Origin: Bacteroidales bacterium
GTDB lineage: Bacteria > Bacteroidota > Bacteroidia > Bacteroidales > CG2-30-32-10
DNA length: 64,000 nt
Direction of reading: 5' to 3'
Assembly: GCA_035353855.1 (NCBI GenBank)
Contig: DAOQAK010000011.1
Span: 1 to 64,000 of the forward strand
Shown: positions 56,247 to 63,643 of the stretch, piece by piece
Layout of the letters: each line of letters starts with the position of its first letter
How positions within the stretch are numbered: position 1 is the stretch's first letter
The notes under the pieces: generated by a model
The model's database searches: none
What the model was told of the DNA's origin: nothing
The model's input: the letters and a program-made list of their open reading frames with translations, nothing else
Program-made: the position numbers and the translations under genes

Positions 56247-58010
56247 ATGGTAAAGAAATCAAATCAAAATAAAGCTCAAGTTAAAACAAAATCTTCATCT
56301 TCTAAAATAATAGATTTTAATTACGATAAATATAAAGCAGCGAATGCCAATAAATTTTTGATTATAGCTATTTTATTATTTTGTATTTTTCTTTTAAGTG
56401 TTTTCAAAAATATTTCTTATCCGTTATTTTGGGCTGATGAAGGCATGACTGCAATAGGTTCTGAAAGAGTTCTTGAATATGGATACCCAAAAGTTCACGA
56501 CGGGAAAAATGTTTTCTACGATCTTAAACACAGTAATCCCAAATTAGGCATCAGCGAAAAAGATGATGCTTATGTAGGAGGCACCGGCTGGGGGCAATAT
56601 TATTTTGGAACAATAGGGTATTTACTTGCCGAGGAAACAGATGACATTTATTTAAAAACTGCACTTTACCGGACAACCTTTGCTATTATAGGAATACTGG
56701 GATTATTGTTAATTGGTTTTTTTATTTCAAAAATTTTTCCTGATAATTTTTCACGATTTGCTTTTATAACGCTTTTCTTATTACTTGAATTGATGTCGGT
56801 TTCATTAGCAATGTTATTAAGGGAAGCAAGGTATTATTCGCTGGTAATGTTTCTTTCGTGCTTGATTATTGGCATGTATTCAAGTTTTCGTTTTTACAAA
56901 CCATTTAATAAAATAGTTTTTATTTGTATTGAATCAATTGCGTTGTGGATGCTTTTCTTTACATTCTCGCCGGTTTATTTTATTATTATTTTAACTGTTG
57001 CAATTTCAGAATTGATAATTTTTGTTTATCAAAGTTTTATTTCGGGATTTATTTCTTCGGCAAAAAAAGCGCTGCCAGTAATTTGTTCTTTAGCCATTGC
57101 ATTGATTGGTGTTTATCCGTTTCTTTCCTATTTTAAAACATTTGAAATATCAAAGGCCATGAATGAATTTTGTGGTTATAACAATCTTATGTATTGGGAT
57201 AATTTTAAAATTGTTTTTGATTATTTTAAAAAATTCGAGTTGCTGTTTTTTGCAATAATATTGAAAATATTTTTAGTGTTCCATATTAAAAAAATATTAA
57301 ATAAAAAATCGGCACTATTTTATATTTCCAATTTTCTGACATTGTTTTTTATTGTTTTTATATTTGCTATCGGACGAATCCCTAATTTCATTTATACCCG
57401 CTATATCATATACCTGCAGCCAATCCTGGCTATTATAATTATTCTTGATTTTTTTATGATTTTAAAAGAATATTCGGTAAACAGTACAAAACTTATTAAT
57501 ACTAAAATGATGATACTCATTATACTTTTTGCAGGAATGTATATTTTTTCTTTATCGAAAAATATGAAATATATTAAAGGACACATTTATGAAATGAGCC
57601 ATCAATACAAGGGCCCGCTCGATTATACCATTCCATATATACAGGAAAAATTTCCTAAACCCGACACACTGGTTATTGCTGCCAATTACGAAGAGCCATC
57701 GTATATGTATTATTTAAAAAGTAAGGTAATAATTGGTTTTACGGGAAACAACCTTGCTGAAGATTCATTGGTTACTCCTGATATTATTGCTTACCGGAAA
57801 ACATGGAATAATTATGAGAAGGTATTTAATGGCTTTCTTATGAAATCGGAATATGAAAAAATCTCATTTCCTGTGTACGATGGTTGTGTGAATAACATTC
57901 CTGAATTGAACTTTAAGCCAATGTTCAATCATAAATTCAAAATACTATTTCCTGAAAACGACGATTTTGCGGCTTGGTTATTTGTAAGAAAAAAACTATT
58001 TCAACACTAA
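56247..58010 (+). CDS. GT39-like membrane glycosyltransferase
   Basis: 587 residues with about ten to twelve membrane helices. The first extracytoplasmic loop reads LFWADEGMTAIGSERVLEYG, with the Asp-Glu pair typical of ArnT/PMT-type glycosyltransferases (GT-C fold), and a C-terminal soluble part follows at about 450. It would transfer a sugar from a lipid-linked donor; the acceptor is unknown. It is alone on the plus strand, 68 bases upstream of the restriction-modification island. Confidence 0.7.
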   Translation: MVKKSNQNKAQVKTKSSSSKIIDFNYDKYKAANANKFLIIAILLFCIFLLSVFKNISYPLFWADEGMTAIGSERVLEYGYPKVHDGKNVFYDLKHSNPKLGISEKDDAYVGGTGWGQYYFGTIGYLLAEETDDIYLKTALYRTTFAIIGILGLLLIGFFISKIFPDNFSRFAFITLFLLLELMSVSLAMLLREARYYSLVMFLSCLIIGMYSSFRFYKPFNKIVFICIESIALWMLFFTFSPVYFIIILTVAISELIIFVYQSFISGFISSAKKALPVICSLAIALIGVYPFLSYFKTFEISKAMNEFCGYNNLMYWDNFKIVFDYFKKFELLFFAIILKIFLVFHIKKILNKKSALFYISNFLTLFFIVFIFAIGRIPNFIYTRYIIYLQPILAIIIILDFFMILKEYSVNSTKLINTKMMILIILFAGMYIFSLSKNMKYIKGHIYEMSHQYKGPLDYTIPYIQEKFPKPDTLVIAANYEEPSYMYYLKSKVIIGFTGNNLAEDSLVTPDIIAYRKTWNNYEKVFNGFLMKSEYEKISFPVYDGCVNNIPELNFKPMFNHKFKILFPENDDFAAWLFVRKKLFQH

Positions 58011-58078
58011 AATAATTTTTTTTAAAAATGTGTTGATTATATTTTAACTTTACTGGATGATAATTTGAGATAATATAT

Positions 58079-58999
58079 ATGACAGTAAGATTAGCAAAAC
58101 CATTTTTAAAGTGGGCGGGTGGGAAAACTCAGTTAATTAAAGACATTGAGAAATCATTGCCTTATAAAATGACCAATACTGATTTCATTTACATTGAACC
58201 TTTTGTTGGCAGTGGTGCTGTTTTATTTTGGATGCTTAATAACTTTCCGAATTTAAAAAAAGCAATTATCAATGATATTAACGAAGACCTCATAAACACA
58301 TATAATATAATTGCATCAGAACCTAAAAAATTAATATCTTTTCTTAAAGTTTTTCAAAACGAATTTCATTCATTAGAAAATAACCCTGAAAAGAAAAAAA
58401 TTTATTATTACCAGAAACGAGAATTGTATAATTCCAGAAATACTGATATTATTACTCAAGCAGCATTATTTATTTTTTTAAACAGAACTTGTTTTAACGG
58501 GCTTTATCGGGTAAATAAAAATAATTTATTTAATGTTCCAATGGGTTCATATAAAAAACCCACTATTTGTGATGAAGAAAATATATTAGTTGTTAGTAAA
58601 GCACTACAGAAAGTTGAAATTCTCAGCGGCGATTTTGAACAAACATTAAAATATGCTAAAGAAAATTCATTCTTTTATTTCGATCCACCATATAAACCAT
58701 TAAGCAATACTTCAAGTTTTAATTCATATGCAAAAGATGATTTTAATGACGATGAACAAATACGTCTTAGAAACTTTTGTATAAAAATTGAAAAGCAAGG
58801 ACATAAATGGATGCTCAGTAATTCCGATGTTAAAGGAAAAAACATCAACGATAATTTTTTTGATGATATTTATTCTGATTTTTTAATTTCAAGGGTCAAA
58901 GCCAAAAGAAACATCAACGCAAATGCTGATAAACGCGGACAATTAAATGAATTGTTAATTACAAATTACAACTATGAACAAACTTTGCGCACTGCTTAA
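58079..58999 (+). CDS. Dam-type DNA adenine methyltransferase (DpnM-like)
   Basis: 306 residues. An alpha-class N6-adenine methyltransferase: motif I region FLKWAGGKTQLI at 9-20, IEPFVGSGAVLF at 39-50, and catalytic DPPY at 202-205. The best match in overall organisation is DpnM/Dam, which methylates GATC. It overlaps the downstream endonuclease gene by 26 bases, as expected for a restriction-modification operon. GATC specificity is inferred from family and from the DpnII-like partner. Confidence 0.92.
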   Translation: MTVRLAKPFLKWAGGKTQLIKDIEKSLPYKMTNTDFIYIEPFVGSGAVLFWMLNNFPNLKKAIINDINEDLINTYNIIASEPKKLISFLKVFQNEFHSLENNPEKKKIYYYQKRELYNSRNTDIITQAALFIFLNRTCFNGLYRVNKNNLFNVPMGSYKKPTICDEENILVVSKALQKVEILSGDFEQTLKYAKENSFFYFDPPYKPLSNTSSFNSYAKDDFNDDEQIRLRNFCIKIEKQGHKWMLSNSDVKGKNINDNFFDDIYSDFLISRVKAKRNINANADKRGQLNELLITNYNYEQTLRTA

Positions 59000-59873
59000 T
59001 CTGAATAACGACGATGAGCTTTTCGATAAAATTACGCAAAGCTTTAAAGAAAAAATTACTACTTGGGATTACTTTGTAAATTGGAAAAAAGTTCTTATTA
59101 ATGTTGAGCTATTTGAGAAAGAATTAAATATACTTAACTATTTAATTGGAAAAACTAATTTACGTGAAGAAGCATATAATTTAATAAATAAATATCCCGA
59201 GGTAATAAGGGCAATTCCTACGTTATTGGCTATTAGAGAAGGTGCATTAGAAATTCTTATTGATTCTAAAAATTTTAAATACAAAAATTTAAACTTTTTT
59301 GATCTGAATATAGACAAGGAAGAATTGAATAACTATGTTGATTTTATTATAAATACAGGATTAGGTGAAATCTTATCTGACAGGAAAATAAAAAACCTTG
59401 TTGATTATGTTACCGGTGTTGAAGTTGGGTTGGATAGCAATGGCAGAAAAAACAGAGGTGGCACTTTAATGGAAGGCTTAGTGGAAGTTTTTGTTTCAGA
59501 AACCTGCCAAAATTTAGGATTAGAATATATGTCTCAAGCCTCGTCAGAGAAAATTAAAAAACAATGGGGGTTAGAAGTTGTAATTGATAAATCATCAAGG
59601 AAGCTTGATTTCGCAATAAATAAAAAAGGAAAACTTTATTTTATTGAATGCAATTTTTATGGAGGAGGAGGTTCAAAACTAAAATCAACCGCAACAGAAT
59701 ATATAGAAATGAACCGATATTGGAATAAACAAGGAATTGAATTTATTTGGATTACCGATGGTGCCGGTTGGCGATCGACTTTAAAACCTTTAAGAGAATA
59801 TTTTGATAAAGCAGATTATTTGCTGAATTTAGAAATATTGAAAGATAGTATATTAAATAAAATTTTACATTAA
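58974..59873 (+). CDS. DpnII-like type II restriction endonuclease
   Basis: 299 residues. The family signature RKNRGGTLMEGLVEVFV (158-174) and a PD-(D/E)xK-type active site (Asp212 in SRKLDFAI, Glu225 and Asn227 in YFIECNF, followed by GGGGSKL) mark it as an R.DpnII/MboI relative, cutting at GATC when unmethylated. The start ATG overlaps the methyltransferase stop by 26 bases, and the next gene starts at the last base of its stop codon. This arrangement suggests that the three proteins are made together. Confidence 0.92.
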   Translation: MNKLCALLNLNNDDELFDKITQSFKEKITTWDYFVNWKKVLINVELFEKELNILNYLIGKTNLREEAYNLINKYPEVIRAIPTLLAIREGALEILIDSKNFKYKNLNFFDLNIDKEELNNYVDFIINTGLGEILSDRKIKNLVDYVTGVEVGLDSNGRKNRGGTLMEGLVEVFVSETCQNLGLEYMSQASSEKIKKQWGLEVVIDKSSRKLDFAINKKGKLYFIECNFYGGGGSKLKSTATEYIEMNRYWNKQGIEFIWITDGAGWRSTLKPLREYFDKADYLLNLEILKDSILNKILH

Positions 59874-60739
59874 TGGCTTGTAAAAAAGAACATAAAGAAT
59901 CAGATTTAATTATAAAAGACTTACCTATTAGTCAAGGAGGATTTGGAAGACATAAATGTGCTTGTTGTGCTTATGAAAAAGGAGTAGAAAATGGTAATAA
60001 GAGAATTTTAAATTTTAATCTAGAAGATTTTATTTCAAATTTAGAAGAAAGTCAAAAAGGCAATCAAAGACATAAAAGTGCTGTAGAAGCATATACACTG
60101 GGGTTTTTTCATGGATTAAATGGGTCAAACAATCATCTCGTCATCAAAGATAGACAGAGAATGGCTAATCAAATGAGAGATTTTGGTTTATATATGGTTG
60201 CTAAAGGAGTTGTTAATGCTACTTTCTCTGAACAAGGAAGTCCATATTCATATGCGATGGGAGTAGTTCATGTTGCAAACGGCTTTGAGATATTAATAAA
60301 AGCTAAAATAGTTGAGGAACATCCTTTGTTAGTTTTTAATAAGATACCAAAAGAAACGAATATTGTTGATGGCAATATTAAATTTGAAGATCTTCTTGAG
60401 CATGGACAAACAATAATGTATTCCGAATTACCTGATAGGCTATGGGCAACAACTGGTTATAAAATAACACCAATTAACCTTTTTAACGAATTTGGCAAAA
60501 TAAGAAATCAAATAATTCATTTTGCGGTACCTGAAATTCCACTTAGTGACCTTACTCTTAATTTTACATTTCAAATAATAGAAAAAGCTATTAATGAATG
60601 GTGGGGTACAACTATACTTGAATATGCACAAGAATATGATGAAGATTATTGTGAATATGTTTTTGAAGAATTGAAAAGATTAAATATTACAATTAATTAT
60701 AAGCTTAACGAAAATGGAGATTTAGTTAAGAAACAATAA
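59873..60739 (+). CDS. HEPN-motif protein coupled to the DpnII-like system
   Basis: 288 residues; no confident family name. Two observations stand out. First, a duplicated N-terminal motif, RHKCACCAYEKGVENG (26-41) and RHKSAVEAYTLGFFHG (66-81), each preceded by SQ.G. Second, in the C-terminal helical part the sequence R211NQIIH216 matches the Rx4H signature of HEPN ribonuclease domains, preceded by helix MANQMRDFGLYMVAKGVVNA. HEPN nucleases are common in abortive-infection and toxin systems. The ATG overlaps the endonuclease stop by one base (TAATG), so translation is coupled. I infer a back-up or accessory defence role; other options are an immigration-control or restriction-alleviation factor. 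Confidence 0.6.
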   Translation: MACKKEHKESDLIIKDLPISQGGFGRHKCACCAYEKGVENGNKRILNFNLEDFISNLEESQKGNQRHKSAVEAYTLGFFHGLNGSNNHLVIKDRQRMANQMRDFGLYMVAKGVVNATFSEQGSPYSYAMGVVHVANGFEILIKAKIVEEHPLLVFNKIPKETNIVDGNIKFEDLLEHGQTIMYSELPDRLWATTGYKITPINLFNEFGKIRNQIIHFAVPEIPLSDLTLNFTFQIIEKAINEWWGTTILEYAQEYDEDYCEYVFEELKRLNITINYKLNENGDLVKKQ

Positions 60740-60741
60740 AT

Positions 60742-60825
60742 CTTGAACCATATTTTAAACCCCAAGATAAAGACATATATTTTCTACATGGAGACACAAT
60801 GGAGCTTTTACCATGGTTTGAACAT
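60742..60825 (+). pseudogene. remnant of a DpnA-type methyltransferase N-terminus
   Basis: The frame starting at CTT encodes 28 residues resembling the first 30 of the complete methyltransferase at 61974 (PYFKPQDKDIYFLHGDTMEL aligned with PFYNSTDKSFYLLQGDSFVL; both end in LP.FEH). It has no ATG and breaks off where the 3' end of the divergent gene at 60829 begins. It is too diverged to be a recent copy of 61974, so a second DpnA-like gene once stood here and was truncated. Confidence 0.65.
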
Positions 60826-60828
60826 ATA

Positions 60829-61431
60829 CTAATCCAAATACCATAAAAGGGAATTAACCTCTTTAAATTTTTTATGTTTTTTGTTTTCGTAATTGGTGTA
60901 TTTAGCTGCTGGAGGTTGTCTACTACATACACTCATACATAAATTATCTATTTCTTTTGAACTATCAATGAACTGTCTAATCCAACCCTGATAAAATAAT
61001 GTAGGTGGGTCATAATGACTTTCTCCTGTATAATTATAATCTTGCTCTATTATAAATAATTGGCTTAGTACTGCAATTATTGATATTGGGTTCAGCTCAT
61101 GTTCAAATTCTTCTTTTCGCAATGATTTAATAGCATCGATAGGATCTTCACGATAAAATATTTTATCAAATGCTATTAAAAGTTTATTCTTTAAATCGGG
61201 TCTTGAACGAACTCTTAAATGTAAATCAATCATAACTCTAAGATGATTGGGTCTAAACTCCCTCTCCCCTTCTTTTATAAAAATCTGGAAGTTTTTCTTA
61301 ATATCATAATTCTTAAACTCTTTGTTTGGTCTTACCACAAATATTTCTGTCCCTTGGTCTCTATGGAAAACAGTTGGTGTTTCAAATTTGATTTTTTTTA
61401 TTTTTCCAAAAATTTCTTTATAGTTAGCCAT
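60829..61431 (-). CDS. unknown protein paired with a controller-like HTH gene
   Basis: 200 residues, not recognised. It has a mixed alpha/beta character with RPNKEFKNYDIKKNFQIFIK and an Arg-rich IDLHLRVRSRPDLKNK, and a Lys-rich C-terminus (KYTNYENKKHKKFKE). The start codon follows the stop of the HTH gene with no gap (TAGATG), so the two form a tight operon. Position beside a controller-like HTH gene inside a restriction-modification island suggests an endonuclease or an accessory; I see no clear PD-(D/E)xK motif. Its 3' end abuts the DpnA remnant. Confidence 0.5.
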   Translation of the reverse strand: MANYKEIFGKIKKIKFETPTVFHRDQGTEIFVVRPNKEFKNYDIKKNFQIFIKEGEREFRPNHLRVMIDLHLRVRSRPDLKNKLLIAFDKIFYREDPIDAIKSLRKEEFEHELNPISIIAVLSQLFIIEQDYNYTGESHYDPPTLFYQGWIRQFIDSSKEIDNLCMSVCSRQPPAAKYTNYENKKHKKFKEVNSLLWYLD

Positions 61432-61647
61432 CTATGTAAAATTTAATAATTTAGAAACACTTATGTTAAAGGTTTTAGCAAAAGCTTCAATATTTCTTAA
61501 TGACAAATTTCTTTCGCCTCTTTCAATCATCCCTATATATGTTCTATGAAAACCTGTTTTATCAGCAAGTTCTTCCTGGCTCCAACTTTCTTTAAGTCGC
61601 AATTCTCTTATCCGACTACCAAACTTTTTTACAATATCATTTTTCAT
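61432..61647 (-). CDS. XRE-family HTH protein (controller-like)
   Basis: 71 residues from the ATG at 61647; the upstream in-frame start at 61689 adds a nonhomologous stretch. The HTH is WSQEELADKTGFHRTYIGMIERGERNLSL, with the typical XRE spacing. The size and setting fit the C proteins that control timing of restriction-modification systems. It diverges from the small gene at 61743 and could autoregulate through the shared 95-bp region. Confidence 0.85.
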   Translation of the reverse strand: MKNDIVKKFGSRIRELRLKESWSQEELADKTGFHRTYIGMIERGERNLSLRNIEAFAKTFNISVSKLLNFT

Positions 61648-61672
61648 CTTGCAAAAATGAAATTTTATATAC

Positions 61673-61736
61673 AAAAAGTCTACATACAATTAGTATCATT
61701 TTAATTTTATTTATATATTTGCAAAACTAAAAAGTC
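61673..61736. promoter_or_regulatory. candidate operator between controller gene and DpnA operon
   Basis: AAAAAGTC occurs twice in the same orientation, at 61673-61680 and 61729-61736, either side of the promoter TATATTTG (61714-61721). Such a layout would suit binding by the XRE protein. This is a pattern only; two 8-mers in AT-rich DNA are weak evidence. Confidence 0.25.
61714..61721 (+). promoter_or_regulatory. -7 promoter element for the DpnA operon
   Basis: TATATTTG fully matches TAnnTTTG, followed by GCAAAAC-like context, 22 bases before the ATG at 61743. It would drive the small frameshifted gene and the methyltransferase at 61974. Confidence 0.5.
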
Positions 61737-61742
61737 ATATAT

Positions 61743-61977
61743 ATGAACGACATAATATCATCTACGTTAAACCCTAAAGAGCTATTAAAAATTCACCTAT
61801 CCTTACAAGTAGGAATTATAAAATTCAAGTATTAGTTGATGCACTAAGACTTGTATCTTCAGATATAATAAAAAAAAATTATTAATACCTGATGGTTGTG
61901 AAAAATATGGCTTCGTTGAAGGAAAGCATAATTTAAGTATATTGTTGCACTTTTTAGCTGATATGTTAGAAGAATGA
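61743..61977 (+). pseudogene. small frameshifted gene coupled to the DpnA-like methyltransferase
   Basis: The frame starts MNDIISSTLNPKELLK, then must shift at an A5 run (61787-61791) to continue NSPILTSRNYKIQVLVDALR, and again at an A9 run (61870-61878) to end IPDGCEKYGFVEGKHNLSIL with LLHFLADMLEE and a stop. Each break is repaired by one added A. The final frame overlaps the methyltransferase start by 4 bases (ATGA). About 78 residues when restored. The product is unknown. As with the pseudogene at 54830, the breaks may be real or homopolymer errors. Confidence 0.65.
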
Positions 61978-62852
61978 TTAAACCTTTTTATAATTCTACC
62001 GATAAATCATTTTATCTCCTTCAAGGAGATTCATTTGTATTATTACCTCAATTTGAACATAAGTTCGATATTGTATTTGCAGATCCTCCATATTTCCTTT
62101 CAAATAATGGATTAACTATAAACAGCGGAAAAGTAGTAAGCGTTAATAAAGGCAAATGGGACAAATCGCATGGCTTTGATTATATAAATAATTTCAACAA
62201 AAAATGGCTTTCTTTAGTTCGTGATAAAATGAAAGAAAACGCTACAATATGGATTAGCGGTACATTACATAATATTTTTTCAATAGGTCAATTGCTAACA
62301 GAATTAGATTTTAAAATATTAAATATAATAACTTGGGAAAAGAATAATCCTCCGCCTAACTTTTCATGTCGCTATTTTACACACTCTACAGAGCAAATTA
62401 TCTGGGCTCGTAAAAATGAAAAAGTTCCTCATTACTTCAATTACGAATTAATGAAACAACTTAATGGCAACAGGCAAATGAAAGATGTTTGGAAATTACC
62501 TGCAATTGCACCTTGGGAAAAATCATGCGGAAAACATCCTACACAAAAACCATTATCAGTATTAACAAGAATAATACTTGCTTCAACTAAACCCGATGCA
62601 TGGGTGTTAGATCCATTTACAGGCAGCAGCACCACAGGCATTGCTGCAAACCTTGCAAATAGACGCTTTCTGGGAATTGATTCAGAAATAGAATATCTTG
62701 AAATAAGTAAAAAAAGAAAACTTGAAATAGAAAATAAAACTATTGCAGCAAAATATAAAGAGAAAATAAAAGGGTTTAATAATAAAAATGAACTTGAACT
62801 TTTCTTATGTGCCGAACCTAAAGCAGAATATAAAACAAATTTGAAATTATAA
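61974..62852 (+). CDS. DpnA-like DNA adenine methyltransferase
   Basis: 292 residues. A beta-class N6-adenine methyltransferase: catalytic DPPY at 37-40 (IVFADPPYFLSN) comes first, and the SAM-binding motif DPFTGSSTTGIAANL (213-227) last. The phrase SCRYFTHSTEQIIWARKN and KHPTQKPLSVL match DpnA, the second methyltransferase of DpnII systems, which also methylates GATC and can act on single-stranded DNA. It starts inside the stop codon of the preceding small gene. It is separated from the Dam-type gene by 3 kb instead of being adjacent as in the classical operon. Confidence 0.9.
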   Translation: MIKPFYNSTDKSFYLLQGDSFVLLPQFEHKFDIVFADPPYFLSNNGLTINSGKVVSVNKGKWDKSHGFDYINNFNKKWLSLVRDKMKENATIWISGTLHNIFSIGQLLTELDFKILNIITWEKNNPPPNFSCRYFTHSTEQIIWARKNEKVPHYFNYELMKQLNGNRQMKDVWKLPAIAPWEKSCGKHPTQKPLSVLTRIILASTKPDAWVLDPFTGSSTTGIAANLANRRFLGIDSEIEYLEISKKRKLEIENKTIAAKYKEKIKGFNNKNELELFLCAEPKAEYKTNLKL

Positions 62853-62907
62853 TCTATTATAATATTGATAGAATTAAATTGCTAAACCTCATCAAACAAT
62901 AAAAACC

Positions 62908-63387
62908 ATGTCACCTCAACCAACACCCGAATGCTGTCCTCCGTTCAATCCTGAACCATGGAGCGATAAAGTAACAGAATGGAATAATAAAAAATTTATA
63001 AAGGATAAAGTATTCACAATCTTTTTCATGCCCGTGAATTTTGGGAATGTAATGAGAAGACTTCATACAAAAGTTGATGGAGCAAAAGCTTCGGTACCTG
63101 AATGGTTGTGCCTTTCCGACCATACTTCAAAATTTAATATGGATGTTTTTCTTGCCGTCGATAAAGAAATAAGCGGAGCAGAAAATGTAACACTAAGTGG
63201 AAAATTCTACAGCAAAGTGTATGAAGGAAATTTTAAAGAAACCGGAAAATGGTGTAAAGACTATGCCGAAAGCGCCAAAGCAAAAGGGTATAAAACTAAA
63301 AAAATGTATATGTGGTATACCACCTGTCCTAAGTGCGCAAAGAAATACGGAAAAAATTACGTTGTAATTATTTCACAAATAGATTGA
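62908..63387 (+). CDS. uncharacterised cysteine-containing protein
   Basis: 159 residues, not assigned to a known family. The N-terminus has CCPP, and the C-terminus a CxxC pair in TTCPKCAKKYGKNYVV, which could bind zinc. The central part (FTIFFMPVNFGNVMRRLHTK, then LSGKFYSKVYEGNFKETGKW) is soluble alpha/beta with no signal peptide. It lies 55 bases after the methyltransferase and its composition is more like the general chromosome, so it is probably outside the island. Confidence 0.6.
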   Translation: MSPQPTPECCPPFNPEPWSDKVTEWNNKKFIKDKVFTIFFMPVNFGNVMRRLHTKVDGAKASVPEWLCLSDHTSKFNMDVFLAVDKEISGAENVTLSGKFYSKVYEGNFKETGKWCKDYAESAKAKGYKTKKMYMWYTTCPKCAKKYGKNYVVIISQID

Positions 63388-63451
63388 AATAATTGAAGCC
63401 TTTTTAAAAAAGAAATGTAAATTTTTATTTTTCTCTGTGTTCTCTGTAGCG

Positions 63452-63503
63452 AACTCTGTGTCTTCTCAGAGAGCCTCCGTGAAATAAAAAATTACACAGA
63501 GTT
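63452..63503. repeat. 10-bp inverted repeat in a CTCTGTG-rich intergenic element
   Basis: AACTCTGTGT (63452-63461) pairs perfectly with ACACAGAGTT (63494-63503), with a 32-base loop. Just before it lie repeated phrases TTCTCTGTG and TCTCTGTAGC. Similar CTCTGTG-rich spacers are common in Bacteroidota as I recall. Confidence 0.55.
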
Positions 63504-63588
63504 TCATTTAATTTTCATGAAGTTCGTCGCGGTGAACTCAGGGAGCTTTTCGTATAACTCCTCTATTTTTTAAAAGAAAAATATAATG

Positions 63589-63596
63589 TAGTTTTG
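63589..63596 (+). promoter_or_regulatory. -7 promoter element for cysN
   Basis: TAGTTTTG fully matches TAnnTTTG and is followed by CAGAATAA. It lies 48 bases before the cysN start. A -33 element is not clear. Confidence 0.4.
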
Positions 63597-63643
63597 CAGA
63601 ATAATTAAAAATGGTATTACAGCCTTTATTCTGTTGATAAAAG

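Noticed and set aside
60726..60932. 68-residue minus-strand ORF after the HEPN gene
   Set aside because: It overlaps the 3' end of the 200-residue gene in another frame and covers the DpnA remnant; it shows no protein-like features.
61673..61736. A classical C-box operator (GACTnnnAGTC) for the HTH protein
   Set aside because: The palindromic consensus is absent; only two AAAAAGTC direct repeats were found, reported as a weak candidate.
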